From: DATAOG01 sp963782885
Lineage (GTDB): Bacteria; Pseudomonadota; Alphaproteobacteria; Geminicoccales; Geminicoccaceae
Reading direction: 5' to 3'
Assembly: GCA_963782885.1 (NCBI GenBank)
Contig: CAWALL010000014.1
Coordinates: 124,001-188,000, forward strand
DNA length: 64,000 nt
In this document: piece after piece, positions 39,163 to 49,405 of the stretch
How positions within the stretch are numbered: the stretch's first letter is position 1
How the letters are laid out: each line of letters starts with the position of its first letter
Made by a program: the position numbers and the translations under genes
The notes under the pieces: generated by a model
The model's database searches: none
What the model was told of the DNA's origin: nothing
What the model saw: only the letters and a program-made list of their open reading frames with translations

Positions 39163-42100
39163 ATGGCGCAGGCGCAGCCGGAATCGGGATTACGTGAAGA
39201 ATCACGCGACTTCGTCAGGGATCGCGAAACGGGCACGGGCACGTTCCTCGAGCGATGGCAGCGCGAGTTCCGACAATCGCGACACCCGCTTAGCCATGTG
39301 CTGCACAGGATGGTCAAGCTCGAAGACCTTGAGCAGCGGAGCGCAGCGAGAGATTACCTGTACAGCCGCAGCACGTTCAAGCTAATCCACGATGCAAAGG
39401 CCATCAGCAATACGAAAACCGTCGAACCTCCTCACGGGCCTGTCGTCCGGCTTTCCGATGTGGTGACCACGCTGCTATTGCAGGTGGACGGGTCGGACGG
39501 AACGGCGCGCTCGGGAGCCGACCATGAAATCGAGCGCCGGCTCGCGTCCACCCTAAGCGCATTATCCAACACTACTGCGCTGAACAAAACCCGCACAGAC
39601 AGAGAGAGGCGAGCCAGTGCGAAACCGAGCGACGCGGAAGAGTGGGTCCTCGATGAAGATCTCGTCGATACGTGCGCCCTCGCCGCCTACCTAGTCGAGC
39701 GGACGCGAGGCAACAGCGAGCGCGGGGTGGATCTCGACGATTTTGTCATTGCCCTGTTGCTAAACCCCGCCGGGCAAAGGTTCATCTTTGATACCTTGGA
39801 GCTTGCCGTCAGCTCCCCGCCGCTCACAATAGGCGACATTCTCCAGGAGGTCGTGGCTGATCGCTCCTCGTCCGACCCAAGATTCTGGGACGACGTCCTG
39901 CAGGAGATCGACAAGGGAGCACAGCAAACCGCCAGCCAAGCTGCTCTTGCGACACGCCTGCCCGACTACGTTGCCGACCGCCCGATCGAGAAGCTGCGCG
40001 AGGACCTGCTCGACTTTCGCGGTGATGCCCGAGCGGTCGCTGAGATCGTATGTCAAAGCAAGCCGGGACCACCGCTCGCGATCGGCCTCTTCGGCGACTG
40101 GGGCAGCGGAAAGTCATCCTTCATGAACTTGCTCCGGCAGGAGATCGATCAGCTCACTGGCCAAGCTCAGCTGCATGGTGGAGCAACGCCTTTCATCAGG
40201 CGTGCCGCCCACGTAATCTTCAACGCGTGGCAATACAACGACACGCAATTGTGGCCGGCTCTCGCGGAGAATACCTTCGCCCAGCTTCGGGCTGGCGGTG
40301 CTGAAGGACTCAGCCGTCAGCTCTCGAACGAGGTGCTTGAAGAGCTCACAAAGAAGGTCCAAGGCTGGCAGGATACGGCAGACGGCCTTGCCCTCGATCT
40401 GATGCAGGTGCAGCACCAGGAGACCGAGAGTCGGGACCAGCTGTTGGCGATGGCTAATGAGCGTGACGACCAGATTAGAGCAGCACGTAATGAAGCCCTC
40501 GAAACCATTGCTAGACATCTCACGACGCTCGCTCCACCCGCAGCAGGAACCGCGAATGAAAAGGCGACCGCCGCCGAGTTAGTGGACGCCACTGAAACTC
40601 CACCAACCATTGCTGCGCTTTGGTTCGCGTTCGAGCTAAGCCTGAAAGACTGGCGCGTTTGGTTCTTTATCATATTTGCATTGATGGTCGGGGGTGTCGG
40701 ATGGCTTGCCCGTGACACACTCGTAAGTTTGTGGACGATCGCCTCTGTGAGGATGAGCACCATCGTCCCGCTGCTAGCTGCGCTCCTCTTGTACATTTCG
40801 AAGGCGCTACCATTGCTCAGGGCACTTCGGACCTACCGCGTCAAGCGGGCGCAAGCGGAGCGGACGTACAGCTCAGCGGAGCGGGATACCGCCCTAAAGC
40901 TTGCTCGGTTGCAGCGAGACATGCGCCAAAAAGAGAACGCAATCCGGCGCGAGTTGTCCCGCGTCACTCAGTTCAAGGGCCGGTCGCCCGCGCAGGTCCT
41001 CGAATTCTTTCTCTCTGAGGGCGCCGCCGTGCGCGCTCTCCACGACGAGGTCGGGATCGTTAGCCGCGTCCGACGAGCATTTGCACAGCTCAACGCCGTG
41101 GTCGCTAGTCACAAAGAGGCAGGCGACACGCCACAACGTGTCGTGTTCTATATCGACGATCTGGACCGCTGTCGTGCCGAGCAGGTGGTGCGGGTGCTCG
41201 AGGCAGTGCACCTGCTGCTTGCGTTTGATCGGTTCGTTGTCGTTGTCGGGGTGGATACTCGTTGGCTCGAGACGTCATTGATGTCATTCTACGATGACCA
41301 GTTACGCGCAAACCGAGACGATTCGAATCGGGAGCGCAGCGCGGCTGCAGATCCACGCGCTACAGTCCGGGATTATGTCGAGAAGATCTTCCAAGTGCCG
41401 ATACAAATTCCGCGACTAACGACTGACGAAGGTGGCACCTTTGCAAAACTGGTTGACACGCTGAGTCCAGTCGCAGAGTCCGACCAGCCACAAGTGTTTG
41501 AAGGCACCGCTGACGCTGTTCGGTACGAGAATCTTCCGACTATAGAGCCGCTCGACGTAACCGTGCCGGAGCCGGAGCGCTTTCATGAAGCTGTGGCACG
41601 TGCGCAACTGAGCCAGGAGGAGGTCGACCTCCTTCGGCAGCTAGGTCCACTCGCTGGCCGGTCGCCGCGAGCAGTGAAACGGTTGTTGAACCTCTATCGG
41701 CTGCTCCGCGCGACGCGAAGCGGCCCGAGGCTGTCGGAATTCCTGAAAGGAAACGATGCATCGGGCAATTGGCCGGACTATCCGGGGGTCCAGCTCTGCC
41801 TTGCGGTCGAGGTAGACTTCCGGCTGCGCAGGTGCATCGCTTTCGCGAGGCGGTCATCATCGCTGCGGGAATTGAGGGCACCACGCTGGCCGGACTTTTT
41901 GATTGGCGGTCAGTCCAACCAAAGAAGCCTTGGTTCGATGCCACGACGGCGTTTTTTGAGGCGCTCCCGCCGACCCAGCCGCGGGAACGCGTGGAGGCGT
42001 TGTTACGCACAATTGTAAAGCGCTTTGGTGATAGCCCGGAGCGCCTTCACGTCTTGCGTGACATCGTGGTTGAGACCTCGCGCTGCTCGTTCTCGCCGCT

Positions 42101-42182
42101 CACCGATCGCCCCCTCTCGGGGCCGGCGAGCGAATTTACATCTCCGTCGCAACGAACACCGCCCACAAGCCCACACGATTAG
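39163..42182 (+). pseudogene. KAP family P-loop NTPase, frameshifted near the C-terminus
   Basis: The first frame gives 951 codons (to 42018). Residues 1-300 are an unassigned N-terminal domain; Walker A GLFGDWGSGKSS is near 306-317; two membrane helices (about 496-519 and 533-553) are inserted in the NTPase core, and Walker B VFYIDDLDRC is near 660-669, all hallmarks of the KAP group (Kidins220/PifA). At about 41800-41830 the sensible sequence moves to another frame (HRFREAVIIAAGIEGT ... LRDIVVETSRCSF), ending at 42182. Repair gives about 1,005 residues. Codon use is less GC-rich than its neighbours, indicating transfer. PifA of the F plasmid excludes phage T7, so a defence role is plausible but unproven. 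Confidence 0.78.
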
Positions 42183-42231
42183 AGAGCAGCGGAAACCTCG
42201 ACGGTTCAAGGAGAAACTCTGTCCCCAAGCG

Positions 42232-42798
42232 CTACTTGAATACATCGCCGAGCTTGACTATCGGGAAGGCATCGTAGATCGATCCGGGGGAGCAATTTAA
42301 TATTTCTACACCCCTCTCTGCTAGATACGGGCCCAGCTTGCGATACTCGGCCACGCAGTGCCGCTCATAGGCAACGGCACGTCGGCTGTAACCTTCATGC
42401 CAGTTGCCACCGTGGCCGTCATAGCCGAGCAGCAGGCCACGGCTGGCGCCTGACCTCACGGCAAATTGGATAGCCTGATAACCGCTACACAAGCCGGTCC
42501 TGACACGCGACGGATCATCTTCGAAGCCCCAGATGCCGCTTGGCCGAATGAAGATCACCCGGGGATCGACGCCGGCTTGGCAGGTCGTCTTGATGCCTTG
42601 GAAGGCCAGCGCATCCGGATGTTCCTCCCACCACCATTTGTCGGCGGCGTGGAGCCAGTCAGCTTCGGGTACTAGCCGATAGGCGCGGTTGATCGCGATG
42701 ATCGGGCAGCGCCCACGAATGTACTCGATCTGCTGGAGTGTTAGCGACGGGCCGCCCCCTAATAGAGCAACCGTCGCTCCAGGCCAGAGAGGGGACAT
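42232..42798 (-). CDS. Rossmann-like protein of unknown function (MptE/DUF115-like)
   Basis: 188 residues from ATG 42798 (TTG 42828 would add 10). TVALLGGGPSL followed by CPIIAINRAYRLVPEADWLHAADKWWWEEHP resembles the nucleotide-binding start of MptE-like/DUF115 proteins and related genes carried by phages and islands; RSGASRGLLLGYDGHG is a second conserved-looking turn. No confident family. It is convergent with the KAP NTPase in the same AT-richer segment, so both may be cargo of one transfer event. Confidence 0.58.
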   Translation of the reverse strand: MSPLWPGATVALLGGGPSLTLQQIEYIRGRCPIIAINRAYRLVPEADWLHAADKWWWEEHPDALAFQGIKTTCQAGVDPRVIFIRPSGIWGFEDDPSRVRTGLCSGYQAIQFAVRSGASRGLLLGYDGHGGNWHEGYSRRAVAYERHCVAEYRKLGPYLAERGVEILNCSPGSIYDAFPIVKLGDVFK

Positions 42799-42868
42799 AG
42801 CCCTAGCTGATTGCGCTTCTGCGGCCAAAGCGCCGCCCTCAGGCTTCCTGGGCCGGCTTGGCGCGGCC

Positions 42869-44374
<1,506 letters not shown>

Positions 44375-44480
44375 CCCGCCCTCCTGTCCGAGCTCGCAGC
44401 AGACAATGCCGCATTGCACACGCTGCTGCTTAGACTGACAAAATAGTCACCACCGATCCGCACCGCCCAGCCCGGGTCCG

Positions 44481-44906
44481 TCAGTGCGCAGTTTCCGCAA
44501 GCAGCACGACCCGGTCCGAGAGGCCGGGATGACGTCGCACGGCGTTCGCGAAGCGGCGGTCCGCAGTCACGACCTGTGTTCCTCGGATCAGGGCAAGCGC
44601 GAGGTAAACACAGTCATAGATCGGGTGATCGATCTCGACCGCGAGCATCAGCGCTCGATCCAGCAGGTCTCCCGTGGGCGTCAGCGCGACCGGCGCGCGA
44701 CGCAGCGCGGCGAACCGCTCGAGCGCGACCCGGCCAAGCAGCGCTCCCGTCCGGGTCCACCGCCAGAGGCCGTTGGCGCACTCCGACCAGAGCAGATCCG
44801 GCGCGCCAAGCTCCCTTCGGGCGAGCCTCCGCGCCAGCGGCGAATCGTCCTCGTCGAGCACCCATTTCAGCGCCACGCTGGCATCGACGACGACCGCGGG
44901 GTTCAA
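44481..44906 (-). CDS. PIN-domain toxin (VapC-like)
   Basis: 141 residues from TTG 44906, which overlaps the antitoxin stop. The PIN fold acidic residues are present: VVDASVALKWVLDE (first Asp), LLWSECANGLW (Glu), and YDCVYLALALIRGTQVVTADRRF (C-terminal Asp pair). VapC toxins are Mg-dependent RNases that cut tRNA or rRNA; here the partner is the RHH protein encoded just upstream. The module flanks the IS hub. Confidence 0.88.
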   Translation of the reverse strand: MNPAVVVDASVALKWVLDEDDSPLARRLARRELGAPDLLWSECANGLWRWTRTGALLGRVALERFAALRRAPVALTPTGDLLDRALMLAVEIDHPIYDCVYLALALIRGTQVVTADRRFANAVRRHPGLSDRVVLLAETAH

Positions 44907-45145
44907 CGCTCGGCGCGCATCTGACGAATGATCTCGGCACTGTCGCCGGGCATCTTCGGACCTTCCTTGCGCAACCGATCAGCCAATGCCCAGAAGTCCT
45001 CGGCGCTCATCTTCGCCTCTTCCGCGAGCGCCTGCTTCAGGATCTCGCGGTGCTCGGCCTCGGCCGAACGGCCGTGCTCGGCGGCGCGGATCTTGAGGCG
45101 GCGGATGAGCTCGTCGTCGACTTTTCTGACGGTGAGTTGACCCAT
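44903..45145 (-). CDS. FitA/VapB-like ribbon-helix-helix antitoxin
   Basis: 80 residues from ATG 45145. MGQLTVRKVDDELIRRLKIRAAEHGRS matches the RHH start of FitA/StbC-type antitoxins, followed by AEAEHREILKQALAEE and a C-terminal tail that would block the PIN active site. It overlaps the toxin start by 4 nt. The open frame continues upstream into the gene on the other strand, but only this part is a gene. Autoregulation is expected. Confidence 0.85.
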   Translation of the reverse strand: MGQLTVRKVDDELIRRLKIRAAEHGRSAEAEHREILKQALAEEAKMSAEDFWALADRLRKEGPKMPGDSAEIIRQMRAER

Positions 45146-45352
45146 GGCCCGATCGTCTGCCTGCAATCTGCATTCAATGTAGGCATAGGCGGACCAGGAG
45201 CAAGTCGGATCTGGACAGATGCCGGCAATCGCCCGATCCTTAAGTCCGGTTGCGCGTCGGCCCGCGTGCCGCAGGCACCGACAGTGAGCGTTCTGATCGT
45301 CTGCGCGGCCGACCGACCCATCCACCGTCATTGCCGTTCTCGAGGGAGGAGC

Positions 45353-46309
45353 ATGATGCGCGAACATCACGCCGGGCCGTTCTGGACCACAGTGGTCGCG
45401 GCGAGCCTCGGCCTCACGAGCGCTCTCGGCCTTGCCGGGGCCGCGAGCGCCGACGACCAGGGCCTGTGGGGCGTCTACGACCAGTATCTGAAAGGTGCCA
45501 AATACGTCGACCTGACCCACACGATCGCGCCCAAGATCCCGGTCTGGTACGGCTTCGGGCCGTCGGAGTTCGGGCCGTCGGTGGCCGGCGCCGACATCGA
45601 GAACTACGCCAAGAAGGGCGAGGTCTTCACCTACAAGAAGCACGGCTTCGAAGCCACGCGCTACGTGCTCGCCACCGACCAGCTCGGGACCCAGCTCGAC
45701 CCGCCGGCGCACTGGGCGCCCGAATATCCCTCGATCGACGAGCTGCCGGCGACCTACACGATCCGGCCGCTGGTGGTGATCTCGATCGTCGATCAGGTGC
45801 AGAGCGACCCCGGCTACGCGCTCCAGGTCGACGACATCAAAACCTGGGAAAAAGCGCACGGCCAGATCCCGGCGGGCTCGGTCGTGTTCGTGCGCTCCGA
45901 CTGGTCCAAGGACTGGCCCGACCCGGCGCTCGCGACCAAGACCCCGTTCCCGGGCGTCAGCCTGGACGCGCTGAAATTCCTGCACCAAGAGCGGCACATC
46001 CTGTTCCACGGCCATGAGCCGCTCGATACCGACACGACGCCGACGCTCGAGGGCGAGGCATGGCTGATGCACAACGGCTACACCCAGGCCGAGGGCGTCG
46101 CCCATCTCGACCAGGTGCCCGCGACCGGCTGCCTGGTCGCGATCGGCTACCCCAAGTTCAAGGGCGGCACCGGCGGCTACGCCCGCTACATCGGCATCTG
46201 CCCGTCCGACTGGCAATATGGCGTCTCGATCAGCGCCTCCGACGCGCCGCTGCCGAAGTCCGACAAGCCGCTGCACTGGGACGAGCAGGCGGGCACCCGG
46301 GTGCGCTAA
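45353..46309 (+). CDS. Exported cyclase-family metal-dependent hydrolase
   Basis: 318 residues from ATG 45353 with AGGGAGGA just upstream. A signal peptide (about 1-32, TTVVAASLGLTSALGLAGAA ... SAD) directs export. The PF04199 cyclase fold follows: VDLTHTIAPKIPVWYGF, then DQLGTQLDPPAHW in place of the usual HxGTHxDxPxH, VVFVRSDWSKDWPD, and HGHEPLDTD with GEAWLMHNGY. Two of the usual metal-site histidines are Gln here, a variation I have seen in other cyclase-family proteins. Relatives hydrolyse cyclic amides (kynurenine formamidase, isatin hydrolase); substrate unknown. The kyn genes are 10 kb away, so a link is speculative. Confidence 0.85.
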   Translation: MMREHHAGPFWTTVVAASLGLTSALGLAGAASADDQGLWGVYDQYLKGAKYVDLTHTIAPKIPVWYGFGPSEFGPSVAGADIENYAKKGEVFTYKKHGFEATRYVLATDQLGTQLDPPAHWAPEYPSIDELPATYTIRPLVVISIVDQVQSDPGYALQVDDIKTWEKAHGQIPAGSVVFVRSDWSKDWPDPALATKTPFPGVSLDALKFLHQERHILFHGHEPLDTDTTPTLEGEAWLMHNGYTQAEGVAHLDQVPATGCLVAIGYPKFKGGTGGYARYIGICPSDWQYGVSISASDAPLPKSDKPLHWDEQAGTRVR

Positions 46310-46357
46310 AAGCCGTAAAGCCGCATCTCGCCGGCACACTGGGCCACTGCTAAATCG

Positions 46358-46374
46358 TGGGAGCGCCGCTCCCA
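46358..46374 (+). terminator. Hairpin downstream of the cyclase-family gene
   Basis: Perfect 7-bp inverted repeat TGGGAGC / GCTCCCA (46358-46364, 46368-46374) with a 3-nt loop, 49 nt after the stop at 46309. No T-tract. Possible transcription end. Confidence 0.4.
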
Positions 46375-46527
46375 GGTGCTTGGCCTCGGCCGAGCGGGCC
46401 GCTGCTTTCGGGAAAAATCAGCGCTCTCGCCGGGCGACTGTCTGGACAGAGGGGGTAAAATCCGGCCTGATCACGGTCGCCGGCCGCCTGTCCAGGTGAA
46501 GTCTTAGGATTGCTGGGAATTGGGGGT

Positions 46528-46597
46528 GGGGTGCATCCTTTGGGTGGATGATGCGAACGGGCTCGGCTGAGCCGGCCCAAGCCCAAGGAGGCACCCC
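46528..46597 (+). promoter_or_regulatory. Leader hairpin covering the ribosome-binding site of the IS256 transposase
   Basis: GGGGTGC (46528-46534) pairs with GCACCCC (46591-46597), extended by ATCCTTTGGG (46535-46544) with CCCAAGGAG (46582-46590). The 3' arm contains the Shine-Dalgarno AAGGAGG and abuts ATG 46598. The loop holds GATGAT-N2-GAACGGG and CGGCCC-AAGC, also found in the leader at 52065-52102. Confidence 0.6.
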
Positions 46598-47825
46598 ATG
46601 GCGAACAGGATACCCGCCTCGATGCGCACCCGTGAAGCCCTCTCGGCCCGGATCGAAGGGCGCCTGGCGTCGCCGGCGCGGCGCTCGGAGCTGGTCGAGC
46701 TGGCGACCCGGCTGATCGTCGAGGAGGCGTTGGAGGGCGAGGTGCGGGATGCGCTCGAGCGTGGCTACTCCGAGCGCGGGGCTGCTCCCGGCCAGGGTCT
46801 TGGCAACGGCCACCGAACCCATCGCCTGAAGACCGCCGCGGGCGGTCTCGAGTATTCGGCCCCGCAGGTCACCGGCCTCGAGCAGCCCTTCCGCTCGGCG
46901 CTACGCGACCACCTCAAGGGCCACACCGAAGCCCTCGAAGGGTTGGCGGTGGAGATGCTGGCGCGTGGCCTCTCGGTGCGCGACATCGAAGGACGCCTTC
47001 AAGGACGAGACCGGCCGGTTGCGGCTCTCGAAAACGGCGGTGTCCGAGATCGGCAAGCAGCTCTGGGAGGATTACCAGGCCTTCAAGGCGCGCGATCTCG
47101 CCGAATATGATGTCGCCTATCTGTTCATCGACGGGATCGCCGAGCGGATCCGCCCTGGGCCACGGCGCGAGCCGGTCCTGGCGGCCTGGGGCTTCACCTT
47201 CGACGGCCGCAAGGTCCTCCTCCATCGGATGGCTGGATCGAAGGAGGACGCCGAGACGGTCTCGGCGTTCTTCCAGGACATGCGCGCCCGCGGCCTCGGC
47301 GATCCGCTCCTGGTCGTGAGCGACGGCGCCGCCGGTCTCGTCAAGGCGATCGAGGTTTGCTTCCCGCGCTCGGCACGCCAACGCTGCCTGGCGCATCGGA
47401 TGCGCAACCTGGCTGCCAAGGTGCCCGACGATCTCTGGCCCGAGTTCAAGGCCCGGGCGGCCGCCGCCTACCAGGCGCCGAGCCGCAAGATCGCCCGCGA
47501 GCTCGCCGACGGCGTCGTCGCCGACTATGGCAGCGATCTGGCCAACGCCGTCGACTGCATCATGGACGACTTCGACGCCTGCATTGCCCATCTGCGGCTG
47601 CCGATCGCGCACCACCGCGCGACCCGGACCACGAATCTCCTGGAACGCTTGTTCGTCGAGGAGCGCCGGCGGCTCAAAATCATCCCGAATGCGTTCGGTG
47701 AGAAGGCGGTTCTCAAGCTGATGTTCGGCGCCATGACCCGCGCCGCCGAGCGTTGGCGCGCGCTCCGGATCACCCCCTTCGAGCGCCGCCAGATGGCCGC
47801 CCTAGACCCTATGTTCGCGCTCTGA
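46598..47825 (+). pseudogene. IS256 family transposase, frameshifted
   Basis: The N-terminal part (MANRIPASMRTREAL to GLSVRDIEG) is in one frame and the rest (AFKDETGRLRLSKTAVSEIG to the stop at 47825) in the next. Removing one G of the GG at 46991-46992 restores DIEDAFKDETG and a protein of about 408 residues. The DDE residues are intact: LFIDGIAERI, VVSDGAAGL and NLLERLFVEE. Inactive as read unless ribosomes shift; IS256 normally uses one continuous frame, so mutation or assembly error is likely. Terminal repeats were not identified, and the right end appears to be occupied by IS110. Confidence 0.85.
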
Positions 47826-47833
47826 GCTGAAGG

Positions 47834-47907
47834 ACCCGTCTCCGGTATGCCGTGGTCGAGGGTTGCGCCGGATTGGCTGGCGCCGAGCCTCAGGCATAGG
47901 AGACGGG
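47834..47907 (+). promoter_or_regulatory. Leader hairpin covering the ribosome-binding site of the IS110 transposase
   Basis: CCCGTCTCC (47834-47842) pairs with GGAGACGGG (47899-47907), 9 bp; after a 2-nt bulge TATGCC (47845-47850) pairs with GGCATA (47893-47898). The Shine-Dalgarno GGAG is in the 3' arm, 9 nt before ATG 47912. Confidence 0.6.
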
Positions 47908-47911
47908 CCGC

Positions 47912-49027
47912 ATGGAAGCTATCAGGTTCGTCGGGTTGGACGTGCACAAGAGAATGACGTCGGTGGCGATCGCCGAGTTTGGCCGCGGCGGCGAAGTGCG
48001 CTTCCTGGGCGAGATCCCGAGCACCCCGGAGGCGCTGCATCGGCTGGTCGAGCGGCTGCAGGGCCGTCATCGGCAGCTCAGCTTCTGTTACGAAGCCGGG
48101 CCGTGCGGCTACGGCGTCCATCGGCGGCTCAGCGGCCTCGGCCAGGCCTGCAGCGTGGTCGCGCCGTCGCTGATCCCGAGCCGGCCCGGCGACCGGGTGA
48201 AGACCAACCGCCACGATGCCACCCCGCTGGCCAGGCTGCACCGGGCCGGCGAGCTGACGCCCGTGTGGGTGCCCGATGCCGCCCACGAGGCGATGCGCGA
48301 TGTGGTGCGGGCGCGGGCCACGGCGCGGCGCGTGCTCGGCAAGGCGCGCCAGCACCTGCAGGGCTTTCTGCTGCGCCGCGGCCGGATCTATCGCGGCGTG
48401 CGCGGCTGGACCCGGGCCTATCGGCGCTGGCTGACCACGGTCCGCTTCGACCACCCGGCCCAGCAGATCGTGCTCCAGGACTACATCCACGCGGTCGAGG
48501 ACGCGGAAGCGCGGCTCGCCCGCCTGGAGCATCAGATCGAGGAGCTCCTGCCCAGCTGGTCGATGGCACCGGTGGTCGAGGCGGTGCAGGCGATGCGCGG
48601 GGTCGGTCTGATCGTCGCGATCACCGTGGTCGCCGAGGTCGGCGACTTCTCGCGCTTCGCCAACCCCCGCCAGCTGATGGCCTATCTCGGGCTGGTGCCC
48701 TCGGAGCGCTCGAGCGGCAGCAGCATCCGCCGCGGCGGCATCACCAACGCCGGCCATGCCCATGCCCGCCGCGTGCTGATCGAGGGCGCCTGGACCTATC
48801 GCATGCAGGCCCGGGTCAGCCGCAAGCTGCTCGATCGGATTGAACGTCTGCCGCAGACGATCCGCGACATCGCCTGGCGGGCGCAGCTGCGCCTGTGCCA
48901 GCGCTACCGCCGGCTGGCGGTGGCGGGCAAGCCCAAGGTGGTCGTGACCACCGCGATCGCGCGCGAGATGGTCGGCTTCATCTGGGCGATCGCCCGGATC
49001 GTCCAACCACGACCAGCGATCGGGTAA
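47912..49027 (+). CDS. IS110 family transposase (DEDD)
   Basis: 371 residues, intact. The N-terminal RuvC-like DEDD domain has FVGLDVHKRM (first Asp), FCYEAGPCGYG (Glu) and VKTNRHDATPLARL (two Asp). The C-terminal Tnp20 domain has MRGVGLIVAITVVAEVGDFSRF and SERSSGSSIRRGGITNAGH with the catalytic serine region. IS110 enzymes are RNA-guided recombinases that use a bridge/seek RNA from the element's noncoding end. This copy looks functional and carries a regulatory leader hairpin. Confidence 0.93.
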   Translation: MEAIRFVGLDVHKRMTSVAIAEFGRGGEVRFLGEIPSTPEALHRLVERLQGRHRQLSFCYEAGPCGYGVHRRLSGLGQACSVVAPSLIPSRPGDRVKTNRHDATPLARLHRAGELTPVWVPDAAHEAMRDVVRARATARRVLGKARQHLQGFLLRRGRIYRGVRGWTRAYRRWLTTVRFDHPAQQIVLQDYIHAVEDAEARLARLEHQIEELLPSWSMAPVVEAVQAMRGVGLIVAITVVAEVGDFSRFANPRQLMAYLGLVPSERSSGSSIRRGGITNAGHAHARRVLIEGAWTYRMQARVSRKLLDRIERLPQTIRDIAWRAQLRLCQRYRRLAVAGKPKVVVTTAIAREMVGFIWAIARIVQPRPAIG

Positions 49028-49078
49028 CGGGCCTCGCAAGCGAAAGGAGATCGCAGCGCCAGCGCACACCTCACGTCC

Positions 49079-49268
49079 CGAAACGCCTGGCGGGCGGCGG
49101 GCCCGGTTGGGGAAACCTCGTCGCCTGTTATGAGCCGGCCGCTGGCCGACGCTCGTCCCTTAGACCGAGGCAGCCCCGAGACGAACCCGCGGTCATGCGG
49201 TAGCCAACCCGCGCATGAGAGCTTGTTCAACCGCCGTCTCGACACCCCGCCGCCCGCCAGGCGTTTCG
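49079..49268 (+). repeat. 23-bp perfect inverted repeat in the IS110 3' noncoding end
   Basis: Arms at 49079-49101 and 49246-49268 are exact reverse complements (starting CGAAACGCCTGG) separated by 144 nt. They lie 51 nt after the transposase stop, inside the likely element. The size and position suit a structured noncoding RNA or transposition-end structure. Confidence 0.65.
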
Positions 49269-49405
49269 ATCTATCATCGCCTACGGCGCCTGCCGGAGAC
49301 CACATTTTGCTGCCCAACGGCTTGACTGCGAACATGAGAGCAGGCCGTTGAAAAAGTGGAGCCGGCGCGATCCGTTGGTTGAGCGACGGTGGTGGGGAGA
49401 GGCGG

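Larger units (their letters stand above)
47830..49303 (+). mobile_element. IS110 family element, approximate ends
   Basis: The transposase (47912-49027) is framed by an 8-bp subterminal inverted repeat GTCTCCGG / CCGGAGAC (47837-47844, 49293-49300), after which the sequences stay similar. Using the 7-nt and 3-nt tails typical of IS1111-type elements gives these ends, which are tentative. The left end lies 5 nt after the IS256 transposase stop. The 276-nt 3' noncoding part contains a 23-bp perfect inverted repeat. Confidence 0.42.

Noticed and set aside
44576..45352. Long N-terminal extension of the cyclase-family gene
   Set aside because: The frame is open but the signal peptide and strong Shine-Dalgarno site fix the start at 45353; the extension is antisense to the toxin-antitoxin pair.
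45353..46309. Kynurenine formamidase (kynB)
   Set aside because: The protein is longer, exported, has an altered metal motif and lies 10 kb from kynUA; only the broad family is supported.
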